A stretch of DNA of 64,000 nucleotides, from positions 19,550,420 through 19,614,419 of the forward strand of contig NC_063045.1 of NCBI RefSeq assembly GCF_018812025.1, read 5' to 3'. The DNA is from Megalobrama amblycephala (lineage: Eukaryota > Chordata > Actinopteri > Cypriniformes > Xenocyprididae). Shown piece after piece: positions 38,884 through 50,274 of the stretch. Positions within the stretch are counted from its first letter, which is position 1, and each line of letters opens with the position of its first letter. The translations under genes were made by a program, and so were the position numbers. Below the pieces are notes generated by a model. That model worked only from the letters and a program-made list of their open reading frames with translations, was not told the origin of the DNA and made no database searches.

Positions 38884-39042
38884 CATTAATGAAGTCCTGC
38901 TCTTGCTTGGAGTGGATACTGGCCAAGTGACCGCTGTGCTCTCTGCAGTCCTTCTCAGCGTCCTCCCATGTGTGTCTACGGGTGAAGTACCTGTAGCAGT
39001 GGCCGTGAAACTTCCTCCAGTTGTGCTCGCAACCCTCAGTAT
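38884..39042 (-). CDS. ncan: ncan exon: C-type lectin domain, part 1
   Basis: The 159-nt exon (phase 1-1) begins [20 protein letters not shown], then [20 protein letters not shown] and [12 protein letters not shown]. This is the N-terminal half of a lectican C-type lectin domain, including the conserved W-x-x-A-E-x-x-C and HLASIHS strings. In lecticans this domain binds tenascins and sulfated glycolipids. The acceptor is gtcaatgcag and the donor is gtcagt at 38878-38883. The preceding intron is 19.1 kb. Confidence 0.96.
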
Positions 39043-40821
39043 CTGCATTGACAGAGAAAGAGAGCTTGAGGTACAGAAATGAAATCTGAAACATTAGCGA
39101 AAATGCTACTAGTTAGCATTTAGCATTTCTCATCATAATTAGCATAACAATGTGAGTGAAAGTTTAACTGAATGAAAGATTAGCATGAATTTCTTAGTAT
39201 TTGGTATGTCATGGTGTTTAAAAAAGCTATTCAGCAATAATCTCACATATAGCTACATGCTAGCCCACTCAACTTTAGCTCCTCTGAAGCGACACATCCA
39301 CGCATTTTATTCGCTCCCTTTGTTGTGTCACTCTAATCCATGGCTGTGAGCATAAGCAGTTTAGCATTAGCAAAAACACGTCTTAATCTATTCAAGCTAC
39401 AACAATCTAGAGAAACGTCTTCTGTCGCTAAGTTCAACGGCTAATTAAGCCCTGTCACATCCTTGTCAGAACTGCCTCTTTCTAACCCTCTGGGATTCTA
39501 CCGCATCTGGGCACATGACGAACAGATAATCTGTACTTTTCTGAGTGTGTGTGGCTTCGTACATTTGTCTCTGTGTTTGAGGGTGAAGATTTTAGCCTTC
39601 CCAGACTCCTCATTTCATGAAACTGCAAGCACTTTGCTGCCTTTTTTACTCCTAGCAAATTCAAAGCGATGTTGGTAAATTGGCTGCTGCAAATTGGCCC
39701 GTATGGGCAACTGTTTAGCATGCAGATGGGTGTGAGAGCTGCCTGAACACAGGGCAGAGGAACAGAATGTTCTGCAAGAAAGTATTTAAGGCGCCACAAC
39801 CACTGCAGTTGCCATGGGTCTACGTGTCCGAAATGTTAACGCCAACTGTCAATCACATTACTTCCTCATTGTCTTGATCAGAATGAAAATGTAACCGTAA
39901 TTTGCTTTTCTCCATTACAAATAATATCTTAGATGGTGCTAGTGAACCAGATAAGGTTTCCTTTGTTAAAGCTGGTTATAGTAGTCAATTCCATGTTGCA
40001 GATTAAAGTCAGCATGTCCAAAATTTACACTTACTAGGGAAAAATGTGAATAACAATTGAATTTGGTAGCTAAATAAAACAGCAGAAATTTTATCATTAA
40101 ATTATTATGTAATTTTTAGGTTTTTATATCATGTGGTGACACATACATGAAATATTCTTCACATTATGTCACCAAAACGAAAATATTAGCAACAAAAATG
40201 TAAAAAATTTTCTTCACATTCTTATGACATAAGCATTCTACCAAAACACTGTTTGGTATATGGTGCTGTGAATGCCATTGGCCAAAAACTATGAAGTAAA
40301 ATTAAATAAACAGCTGAATATTAAAAAAACAAAAAACATACAATATACAAATATGCAATATTCTCAATTCACCTGCCGCTTGCAGGTGTAACAATTAAAA
40401 ATACATTCTGGATCCTGTTTAGGTATATTACTAACAGAGTTGTTTTCTAAAACAACCTTTTCATTTAAATACATGGTATTTCTTGTTTTGTACCACATCC
40501 ACATGTTTGCATTCTCTGAATATCACTAATTCAAGAGATTCAGAGGCTAAACTTTGAGGGCAGCCCCATTTAACCTGAGTCAGAGGGATCTAGCCTGAAG
40601 CTAACCTGAAAGAAAATACTGCCCAGAACAAAAGATTCTCTCTCATACGCTTTGGCATTCAAGTGGCTTTCTGTTCTCTGGGGAGAAAACAGACTGGCTG
40701 CTTTTTCATTGCTGCTGAGGCTGGAACAGAAACGACACACGTCAAGTTTCCCAAAGGAGGATAAACCGTGTAAGCTAATCTTTAAGGCGAGAGTTAATCT
40801 TTAATGTAACAATAATTCTCA

Positions 40822-40885
40822 ACTGGTGGGTCATGACCCAAAAATGAGTTTCAGGTCTGATAAGGTTGAAAATAGCAGGGAAAAA
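40822..40885 (+). repeat. Direct repeat copy 1 (aactggtgggtcatga type)
   Basis: ctcaactggtgggtcatgac and the following ccaaaaatg, caggtctgata and aatagcagggaaaaaa strings recur at 41439-41505. The start resembles the ttctcaac end of hAT-like elements. Confidence 0.65.
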
Positions 40886-41438
40886 AACAAAGCTAAATGT
40901 GAATTTAAATGTGTTTCATTCGGTGCATTAAAGTTCTGTCAACTGGGAGAATGAAAAGAGCGAGCAGTAGACTCTGTTGAGCATTGCAATTTGATCAGTC
41001 CAAGAGACCGGAACCACACTGCGCACAAGCTTCCGGATCCATTCAGCACTGTTGACAGTGTATTGTAATACAGTGGGAACGCATCCAAATTGGTGTGCTC
41101 CGGCAGAGCCTGCTCTCTTATCTCCAGTCGCAGGAAGAATAGAGATGCTGGAGGGATTACAAGTCACCGTTGGCATACCTTGGCACCCGGCCCGGTTTAG
41201 GAATGGGCGGTTGTCACCAGTCCTCCACCTAAAAGCCTTCGCCCCAAAGCCTAGTGGGAGTTGCAATCCTTTGAAGAAAGCAGCCTGACGCTGTTCAAAG
41301 CAGATGATATTGCTCACGGCAGACTTTGCTTTTATATCCTGCGTTCATTAAACCGGTCCTACCGCAAATATTTGCAAAAAGAGACCTGTGGAATAGTGGC
41401 CGAGCGGAGTCCTTGTTCATTTGTTTCTTCTTCGAGAG

Positions 41439-41505
41439 GCTCAACTGGTGGGTCATGAACCAAAAATGGTTTGCAGGTCTGATAGGGTCATGAATAGCAA
41501 GGAAA
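41439..41505 (+). repeat. Direct repeat copy 2 (aactggtgggtcatga type)
   Basis: The second copy, 617 bp downstream and in the same orientation, with several substitutions. Confidence 0.65.
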
Positions 41506-42550
41506 AAATGCTAAAGGTAAATATTGAATGCAACAATAAACTCAAATTTATCAAAATAAAGAAAATGATTGCCATATATATTTTGCTGTTGATGTGAAGG
41601 GCTGTGCAAAAAGCAAAGCAAAACAAAACAAAACCACTCAGATGCTTCTCCACTGTCCTGTTATTTTCAGGCAAAAAAGCCAATTAAAAGAAATAATATA
41701 TAAATAAATACAGAGCCTCTTCTTCAAGAGGCTAGCTAACTGTCTCGGACATTTATAGTTTATCTGGAGCTCCTTCCGAGCGTTGCACGCTGACGGTTGG
41801 CACGTTTTCGTGATTAATGTACGGCAAGTGAATGAACAGCAGTTAAAAATAAAAAGGGCAAGTGCTTCCAACTGAGTGATTGGGTCATTTATTCCCATCA
41901 CAATGTGATATTTTAGTGCTGTGTTTTCGACACCCCTGATGATGAAGCATTTGGAAGCATTATTTTCAGGTGACGCCATTTTCGTGGAACACGTTTTTGC
42001 TCTTTGCAAGAATGGAGGCCGTAAGTAAGTGTAAGTAGACACAAGAAACGATAGTGAAGATTACTGTCTCAGCCACCTCATTCTGTCTTGGATGATGCAG
42101 TCAAGATCATCCAAGAGCAAGGAGTAATAAGTGCACTTTCACAGATGGGGAAGTGATAGAGTGAGAGCAGAGGGGTGAATGCTGGAACAAGGGGCGACAA
42201 ACATGTTGCCATTTCTGTTCTTGTACAGACACCATCCGTATCGGTGAGAAAAAAAGCTGCCAGGGAGATGCATGCTTATGGCCTCAACGGTACGGGCTGT
42301 TGGCACGCTTGATTTAAAGGGGCTGGCGCTTGTTAAAGCTGATGCGAGCCGAAAGCACTCGGGTTTCATGCACTCACACTCATAGCCACAAGGTGCATCA
42401 GCTTGGTTTATTGAGAGCAATTACAGGCCGTCCGTGGGGAGCCCATTACGACGCTTGGCTTTACGGCTCTGCAACTGGTATAGGATCCATCTGGGGTCTG
42501 ATTTAGGATTTCCTAAACTGTACATAAAAAAAGTACATACAATTGAATGA

Positions 42551-42632
<82 letters not shown>
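42551..42632. repeat. (ATCT)n tetranucleotide microsatellite
   Basis: About 20 tandem copies of atct, followed by degenerate (atcc)/(gtct) units. Confidence 0.97.
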
Positions 42633-42633
<1 letters not shown>

Positions 42634-43392
42634 CATCCATCTCTCTATTTGTCTGTCTGTCTATCCGTCTGTGTTTTTAAACTATTTTCAGACTTTTTTC
42701 AAATATTCAGAGATTCAGAGATGGCACACAACCCTTACTAAAACTTAGTATATTTAATGTAATATACTCTTTGGGACATCATAAGCAGTTTTTATATGGC
42801 CTTGAAGTTTGAAAAATTAATTTAAGATATTTTATGGACCCGCAGGAACCCTAAAATGCCAGCATTGCTGTGATCTAGCACTAAACCACCAGTAACTTGC
42901 ATCAACCCCCCTGGAAATCCAAGCTGGTCTTTGCTGCAGAGAGACGTTCAGAGTGCAAAATCTATTTGCCAAACTAAGTTTTGGGAATTCTGTGCAATTG
43001 TTGGGCCAAACTTCAACAACTGCTTTGCTGAAACAAGACTAGGAAAGTTGCCAAGTACTAGGAAAGTCTTCCTATAATGTTTTCCTCTTTTTCCAGCTGC
43101 CTCAGTAACACTAACACTCTGCAGCATTCATCATATTCGCACCAACAGAAGGGAGAAATTTTCACTGGCTCACAGCCCTGACTAGTAACATGATTGGTAA
43201 AAAAAAAAAAAAAAAATCCTCATGCTGTGGCTCTCTGCTGCATGAAGACTGATGCTTGATGAATGCTTGATTCGTCCCCCTAAGTGTGTCTGCCACAGAT
43301 TATTAGGTAGCGTATCGACTATCGACATAGACCTATGCCAAAAAACTCTCCAAAACAACTCGACAATGTTGATTACAGTATTTAATCTAAAT

Positions 43393-43890
43393 CAGTGGTT
43401 TCCAAACCTGGTGCTGGGGACCCACCGCTCTGCACATTTTGTATGTCTCCCTTATTTAACACACCTGATTCAGGTCATCTGCTCATTAGATGAGAGCTCT
43501 ATGAACTGAACTGAGTGTGTCATCCGAAATCGCAGGCTTTCTTAAGTAGGGACTTATTTTGAATAAGTAAGTATGAATGTAAACTGGGCATACTAAATTC
43601 ACCATGTTGCCTTTATCTCTAGTGTCAGCTGCATCATGTCACCACCATTCACAAATCCTCTCCTGTGGCCTCACGGGATAGTAAAGTGTCCACTTCAGAA
43701 TTTCGCTGGAAGTAGTAGGTCATCGGGTACATTTTGCCTACTCTTTTAGGCAGTAGTACTGTGAATTCGGCCATACTTCTTTTGTCACATACTGTTTTTC
43801 ACCCACTATATAGTAGAGAAGTATGTGATTTCAGATCCTGCCATAGAAAATGTGCAGAGCAGTCCCCAAGATTAGGACTGAAAACCACTG
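43393..43890. mobile_element. hAT-like non-autonomous element with perfect 8-bp target duplication
   Basis: The ends cagtggtttccaaacctggt and aggactgaaaaccactg are inverted repeats. atctaaat flanks both sides (43385-43392 and 43891-43898). The interior has no transposase. Confidence 0.9.
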
Positions 43891-46038
43891 ATCTAAATAA
43901 TACTAGTTTAAGAGAGTTTAGACATTTTGGAATGACTCAAAATCCACCCTACAAACTCAAACAACAAACTAATATGCGACAACTGCTAATGAATTTGAAT
44001 CTTTGAACCATAAACCTCATTAATATGCTTTAGTTATCAGACCTTCAACTTTCTGCTTGCTATATATGGAATATGCAAAATAACTGTCAGACAGCAAGTG
44101 TCTTCTGATTGGCCGAACAAAGAATCCGACCACAGCCTGAAATCAAATACAAATATATAATTATTAAATATACTGACTGGCATTCATAAAAAAAATTGCT
44201 TGTAAAAAAAATGGCTAAAAGACAAGTTAGAAATTTGTTTCTCTACTCAACTCTTTAGCACTCTTCACCACACGCTCCTGTTGATGTGATGTTATAATTA
44301 AGAAATCTTCATTAGTGCAAACACTATCTAAAGACCCAGAAGGCCGTGATTAATTTAGCTGTGCTCAATATTAGTTGATGCAGGACCTCAGTGGTACAAC
44401 TCACTGTCTGCCTTGATTATTTTCAGATCTGCCTCCCTCCAGCTCAGGCTAGACGGCATGTAACATTCCAACCACTCTTTTCAGCTGTCAATCAATCTGC
44501 TAGTCTTGACAAAACTTCCTTCAAGATAAAAGAAATTGCCATCAGGTTGGATAGGTGCATTGTTTAACCTTGTTACAAGCATGCAAACTTCAATAACTAG
44601 CCATTTTCTCTGGTAAGAAAACTTAGGGACAGAAAATAATCAGTGCTTGGGGAAAAATTTCACAAAAATGCCCCAGATATGTGGAGTAAAATATGTTCAG
44701 CTACCTCCTTATAAGTGCATCTGCAATATATTCACAATATTCTGTATCAGTGAATTATTTTAGATGAATCGGTTTACCTCTTTAAGGTATTCATCCTATT
44801 TTGAGTGCAAGCCCCTGTTTCTTCTGTTTTCTTACAAAATGTGTATTTCTTCCCTCAATATGAGTCAACACTGCCAGATACAAAAATAACCTGCCAAATA
44901 TTTATTACAAATATTGACAAATCCTGCATTCTAGCATGAAAGAATGGATTGAGACTACATGATGGTTCTCAGATGCATCACCACCATCAGACAGAAAATC
45001 TTACAGAGGTATACCTAATGACATGCATAATAGTGACATGCACATTGGCATGTCATTATATTTATGTGACCTGTGCTGGCAAAATGAGTCGCAATGAGCA
45101 AATTATGTAATAAATCGTTATTCTCTATTTAAAAAACCTTCAAAATGATGTGTGATTTGTTGGAATCCAACAAAAAATGACTGAGATACAACTGTTTCGA
45201 AGTCGATAGTCAGCAAAGTCAATTTTGAGAAAAATCGAGTTAAAGTTTTCTGAAGGTTCCAAAACAAAATCACATAGCAACCGTACCTTAAAATCTCTGG
45301 TAATACCAGCAAATTTGGTACAAACCAACCAAAACCATAGCTATAGAAAGAATATATATTTAACTTTTTTCCATGATTCCACAATTGTTTGATTAACATT
45401 AATGCAACAGACAGACAGTATATATTAAGACCTACTGTACCAAACGGATGTAATATAATGTTAGACATCAGATGTTTTTCCCCAGCAGTTAACCAAAAGT
45501 TCACTTAAGACATAACAGATAATGTTTGCGTGAATACTCGCCAAGATATATATACACAATACTCTGTGTATATATGTATTTCAGGGTCGCGCGCTGTCTG
45601 AGGCATCTTTGTGCGCACGCCTTGAATCTGTCAGTCAGCGCAAGATTGATTTGTTTACATCAGCATGAGTTTGAAAATCACATTTCATTGGTTCAGACTC
45701 ATGCCAGACTCATGAGAATTCGCTATGAATATTCACAAAGTTGGAATGCTGCACTTTACAACAATACCAAGCGCCAGTCATCCAGAAACGAGCAAAGGAA
45801 AACGGCATTTTTCATTGACAAAGGAAAGGTACTCTCAGAAAACGTGCAAATAAAGATACTTTTAGATGTTTAATTGCTATTTGGAGCAGTGGGTTTGCTA
45901 GACGAGGTCTTAATGAACTAATTTTTGTGAATTTTTTGACCGAAATTGACATTTTTTACTTGTTTTGCCTGTAGCTCGAAATTAGCCCGTGCTCAAAATT
46001 AGACTCCTATTGCCAGCACAAGTCACATATATATATAT

Positions 46039-47456
46039 TAGGGGTGTAATGGTACACAAATATGAAGGTTCGGTACGTACCTCAGTATTAAAGTCACGGT
46101 TCGGTACGGGTTTAGTACAGCAGGGGTGAGAAAACTAAACATAAAATTGCTTCTTTTTTCTTCTTTTTATTAATAAACTGGTTTATTTAACCATTTGTGT
46201 CTTTCTCTTTAAATAAATTCAATTATAATTACATTTTCTTAAGAATAAAAAAGCTTATGCTGTAAACTATATATAGGGATTTCTTGCACATTACTATAAT
46301 ATTAAAGGTTACAATTAACAACAGAGTCCAAACTATTAAATTCAGTTGCTATTTATTTTTAGATATAATAATTAACACTTAAAAAAATGTGCACATAAGG
46401 CAGGTTTTGCACTAACTTCTAAATCTAATTATAAAATGATTACTCCAATTAATTTTTGAAATATAAACATTTACACATTTACACAGTTATTGTCATAACT
46501 TGTTTTCATGACAAATTTATTTAAACATATATTAAAGAAATTAAGACATTACTAACAGGTAAAGTAAATATATATTATTATATTATTATATATATATATA
46601 TATATATTATTATATAAATAATATATTCGATGTGCGCATTTAATTGTGCGGTGAACCCTTTGCACTAAAAGCATAAGTAAGGTCTCATTTGAAAGCAGAC
46701 ACTTTGCAGTTTATGTTAAACTCATAATTAATTATTGTCACAATGAGGAAAATAGTTAAAAATAGCTTTGAAATTTTGAAAAGTTATTAGAAATTTATTT
46801 TTATGAAATATATTTATGAAAATAAAAGTGAAGTTGGCCTTGTGGCAATCTAGAAATGCACTGCAGCTAAAGCCACATGTCTGACCATGTTATATTTCAA
46901 ATCTGAAGATGATAGGTTTAAAACTCTGAGTTTTATTACATGTTTTTCAAGACCATGTCATGAGACTTTATTTAGAAAGGACTCTAAAATGTTAACTGAT
47001 GTTTATTGTCATCTATTCAAGGGTATTGTCAATATTGTGTTTGTGGTGCTAACAGCCCCATTCAGTTTCAGTCTCCCCTGAACACATTCACACCTCTCCA
47101 GCCATAATAAATATATAAGCTAATACAGTGCATAGAGTTAATTTCTCTAGTGAACTAACATGCTGTGGACAGTAAATGACTTCCCTGAGGTAAATGTGCT
47201 ACGTAAGATATTATTCTCAAGTTGTTTAATTAATGTTTTTTCCATGGTTGAAACACTGGTTGAGAGATTACACGCATATCTAGATTGTCTGTTCTTCTTC
47301 TTCTCCGCTTTTTCCTGTTATGGTGGTTAGCAAACAGCATTGCAATACCATGCATGCCCTCTTCTGGATTGGAGTGTGGATCGCCTGTGGCTGACTGTAT
47401 TCGTCGTCTAACTGCATGAACCGAACCGTGACATCCGTACTGTATGGACACCCCTG
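46039..47456. mobile_element. DNA transposon with GGGGTGTAATGGTACAC end
   Basis: The left end taggggtgtaatggtacac with an inner cacggttcggtacg is answered at the right by gaaccgaaccgtgac and ggacacccct. This GGTTCGGTAC-containing end is a high-copy fish hAT-like family. Both ends lie in or near TA-rich sequence, so no target duplication can be read. The interior is AT-rich and non-coding. Confidence 0.75.

Positions 47457-47462
<6 letters not shown>

Positions 47463-47536
<74 letters not shown>
47463..47536. repeat. (TA)n microsatellite
   Basis: About 37 TA units. Confidence 0.95.
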
Positions 47537-47538
<2 letters not shown>

Positions 47539-48250
47539 ATGTGTAGGGCCTTCTTTTTGCAGCCAATACAGCATGAATTCGTCTTGGGAATGACAGAGTC
47601 CTTCACAGTGGCCAGAGGGATTTTGAGCAATTCCTCTTCCAGAACATTGTCCAGGTCACTATGTGATGCTGGTGGAAGAAAACAAATAAAAAAAAACAAA
47701 CAAAAAAACAAAAAAAACAAATCAGAGAACAATACATATTTCACATTGTCCAGATCCGAAGATTTGCACTGTTGGCACCAATGAAACCAACATTTGGCAT
47801 TGGCACGAATGACCAAAAGTTTGGCTATAGCAGCCGACCATGAATATTGACTCTGGGGAGCTCCAGATGTTTTGGTGGAGACAGGAGATTCGATGTGCGC
47901 ATTTAATTGTGCGGTGAGTTGGGTAGTTGTGGTTTTATGTTTTTTTTACTTTTTTGATTACAATCCAGGTTAGTACCTGGACATCCTTTTCAGACAGCTT
48001 CCTCTTGAGTCAACAGTTACTCCTGTTGAATGTGGTTTGTCCGATGTGGTGGTATGCCGACATTACCCTGGATACAGTGGCTCTTGATACACTACAAAGA
48101 CTTGCTGTCTTGGTCACAGATGAGCCAGCAAGACACGCACCAATAATTTGTCCCCTATTTAACTTTGATATGTCTCAAATTATGTTGGTCAACATTCACT
48201 CTGCTCTTACTGATAGAATGTAAAATCAATGAAGATTGGCCACCAGGCCA
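47537..48250 (-). mobile_element. Unassigned repeat fragment, possibly Tc1-like
   Basis: The phrases catgtgtagggccttctttt near the left and cagatgagccagcaagacac to the right read like the reversed coding region of a degraded fish DNA transposon. No terminal repeats are found and the frame is broken. Confidence 0.35.
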
Positions 48251-49277
48251 CGCATATATAGACATGAAACTACCAACACTACAGTGTTTCAAGGTACCTT
48301 TACACTACAACGATGTACTACAAACAAAAAAGTTTTCCTTTGCGTTTTTCACGTACAGACGACAATGTTGTCACAGATCACAGATCACACGGATCAGCGA
48401 AAATGACACTGTATTATTCATGCCAGGCCAGTAGATGGCAATGTTACTTTGTAAAGAAACACTACATGCCTATAGACTGAACACACTGCATGTACACGCA
48501 TGACATGACCATTTTACAAATTTGCATTTTTGTTGTTTTCACAGAGATGATAACTGCACAGGGCTCGACAATAAGGACTGCACGATGGCCCGGGGCCAGT
48601 GTGAACGATGCTCAGGACAGTAGACGGAACGGTCACTTGCCCGATCGGTAGGGTGTGCGATATATATTGTCTATGATATAGTATTTGTTGATTAAATGAT
48701 CTGAAATGATCGATTATGTCCCTCACTTTACAAAAACCAAACAAAAACACACTTATTGACTGCATGCATGCACTACATGACGTAGTCTAGTAGGTTAGAC
48801 TAGTGCGCGTGCATATTTAGAGTGTACGTATTCACTGCGTGATTTAGTCTACTAAAATGCCTTTAGAATGACCCAGAATTCAGGATAAGGGGCAAAAATT
48901 ACCCTTTATATCTTTTATATTATTATAATTTGATATAGTTAACCAATATTACACAAAGAGCGTCATTTTTCTACAAATATCAGCATGATTACAAATGTGA
49001 TATTGATTTTATACAACGTACAGTTTAATGAACAAGAACCTAATATCAAGTGACTTACATTTTAGACACCAAATCGCCTGTTTCGCTCTATTTCGCCTAC
49101 TAAAATAGTTCCAAACAAAGTCCACACATAATTGTTTTGCATCTCTGAGCAACACTTTCTGAATGAATAAGCCGTTTCAATGAATCGGTTGAATCTTAAT
49201 GACTCACTCATTAATAGTGATTAATTAATTCGCTGCCACCTACTGGTGGGTTTAATTTCACTGTTAAAGTGTCTTAA

Positions 49278-50274
49278 AGGTACAATTTGTAAGATATTCG
49301 CAGTAAAATATCCAAAAACCACTAGGCTAGTGTTATATATTTTGTCCAGCTGATTACTAACAATATCTCTAATGTTTTCAACTACTTGTAAATCATGAGA
49401 AAATTCCCATTCTAAACAGTGACACGGGGCAGTGCAGTCGCCTGACAATGACGTCAGTTACCCTTTGTTACCGCCTTTACTGACGTAGAAACCACATGAC
49501 AACAGTGTCATGAACAAATGCGGAAGTAGTGTCTAGCGTCCAGCAAACCACTAGCTTGCTTCAAGCAGTTCCTTATTTACTTCTTGCACGTTTTATGGTG
49601 GATTGTGTTACTTATTTATGGAACATAATTACTGTTTACCATCTGCCGCTGGTTCTGTCGACAAGGACAGCTCCCGTAAACGTAAGCGTACGGGCCAACC
49701 AAACGACCCAAGAAGAGTTTGGGACAAGAGGAGAGAAAGAGCGAGGATCAATATCGGTGTTGCATTTTCTAGACGGAGAGAGCTTCGCGACAAACTTCAC
49801 CTAGAAAGAGATGCCGATCTTGCTTGTGTTTTACTCGACAGGTGAGTTGTTTTGATTCGTATCTTTACAGAAAACGTATGCCATTATAACGATCAACACG
49901 ATTAGTATTATGGGGCATACACACCAAACGCGGGGCATCGCGTCTCTAGACCTGCGCGAGGGCGCGTCTGATACATAGTCTGATTGCGTCTTTGCATTGA
50001 CTTTGTATGTAATCTACTCGCGCAAATCGTTGAACTCGCGTTTGCTATGTATGCCCAATTATTTTGTTTGAATGTACACGAGTGTATATATTTGTTGAAC
50101 AAGTGGTAATTGTTTTCATATCATCTGACTAAACAGTAATCAATTAATTTGATAATTTACTGTCAAACTATATTTGCTGTATTGTATTGCAATATAGCAT
50201 GACGTCATCAAACCACGCGATTGTTATTGTTTTGGTAGTGCGCCCTCTAGTGGCAGGTCCTACAACCTGTACCT
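49278..50274. mobile_element. Nested element flanked by TTAA, with coding-like segment
   Basis: aggtacaatttgtaa at the left and acaacctgtacct at the right are inverted ends. TTAA flanks both sides (49274-49277 and 50275-50278), the piggyBac-type target duplication. It interrupts hAT copy B at a point where copy A is continuous. It carries the frame described at 49603-49841. The superfamily assignment rests only on TTAA. Confidence 0.65.
49603..49841 (+). other. Coding-like cassette with donor site inside the TTAA element
   Basis: An open frame rich in Lys/Arg includes SSRKRKRTGQPNDPRRVWDK, RRERARINIGVAF, RELRDKL and DADLACVLLDR, and stays open to a good donor (gacag before gtgagt at 49842). 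Strings of this R-x-R-I-N-I-G-x-A-F ... D-A-x-x-A-x-x-L-L-D kind recur in predicted fish proteins, which I attribute to repeat-derived exons. It may be the coding exon of an ancestral host gene carried by the repeat, or part of the repeat's own protein. Function unknown. Confidence 0.4.

Noticed and set aside
42551..42660. CRISPR-like periodic array
   Set aside because: A four-base microsatellite with no spacers, in a vertebrate genome.
42547..42741. Open frame with LSIYLSIY repeats
   Set aside because: Translated (ATCT)n microsatellite.
47280..47816. A 178-codon minus-strand open frame
   Set aside because: It reads through a (TA)n tract giving YIYIYI repeats and has no coding features.
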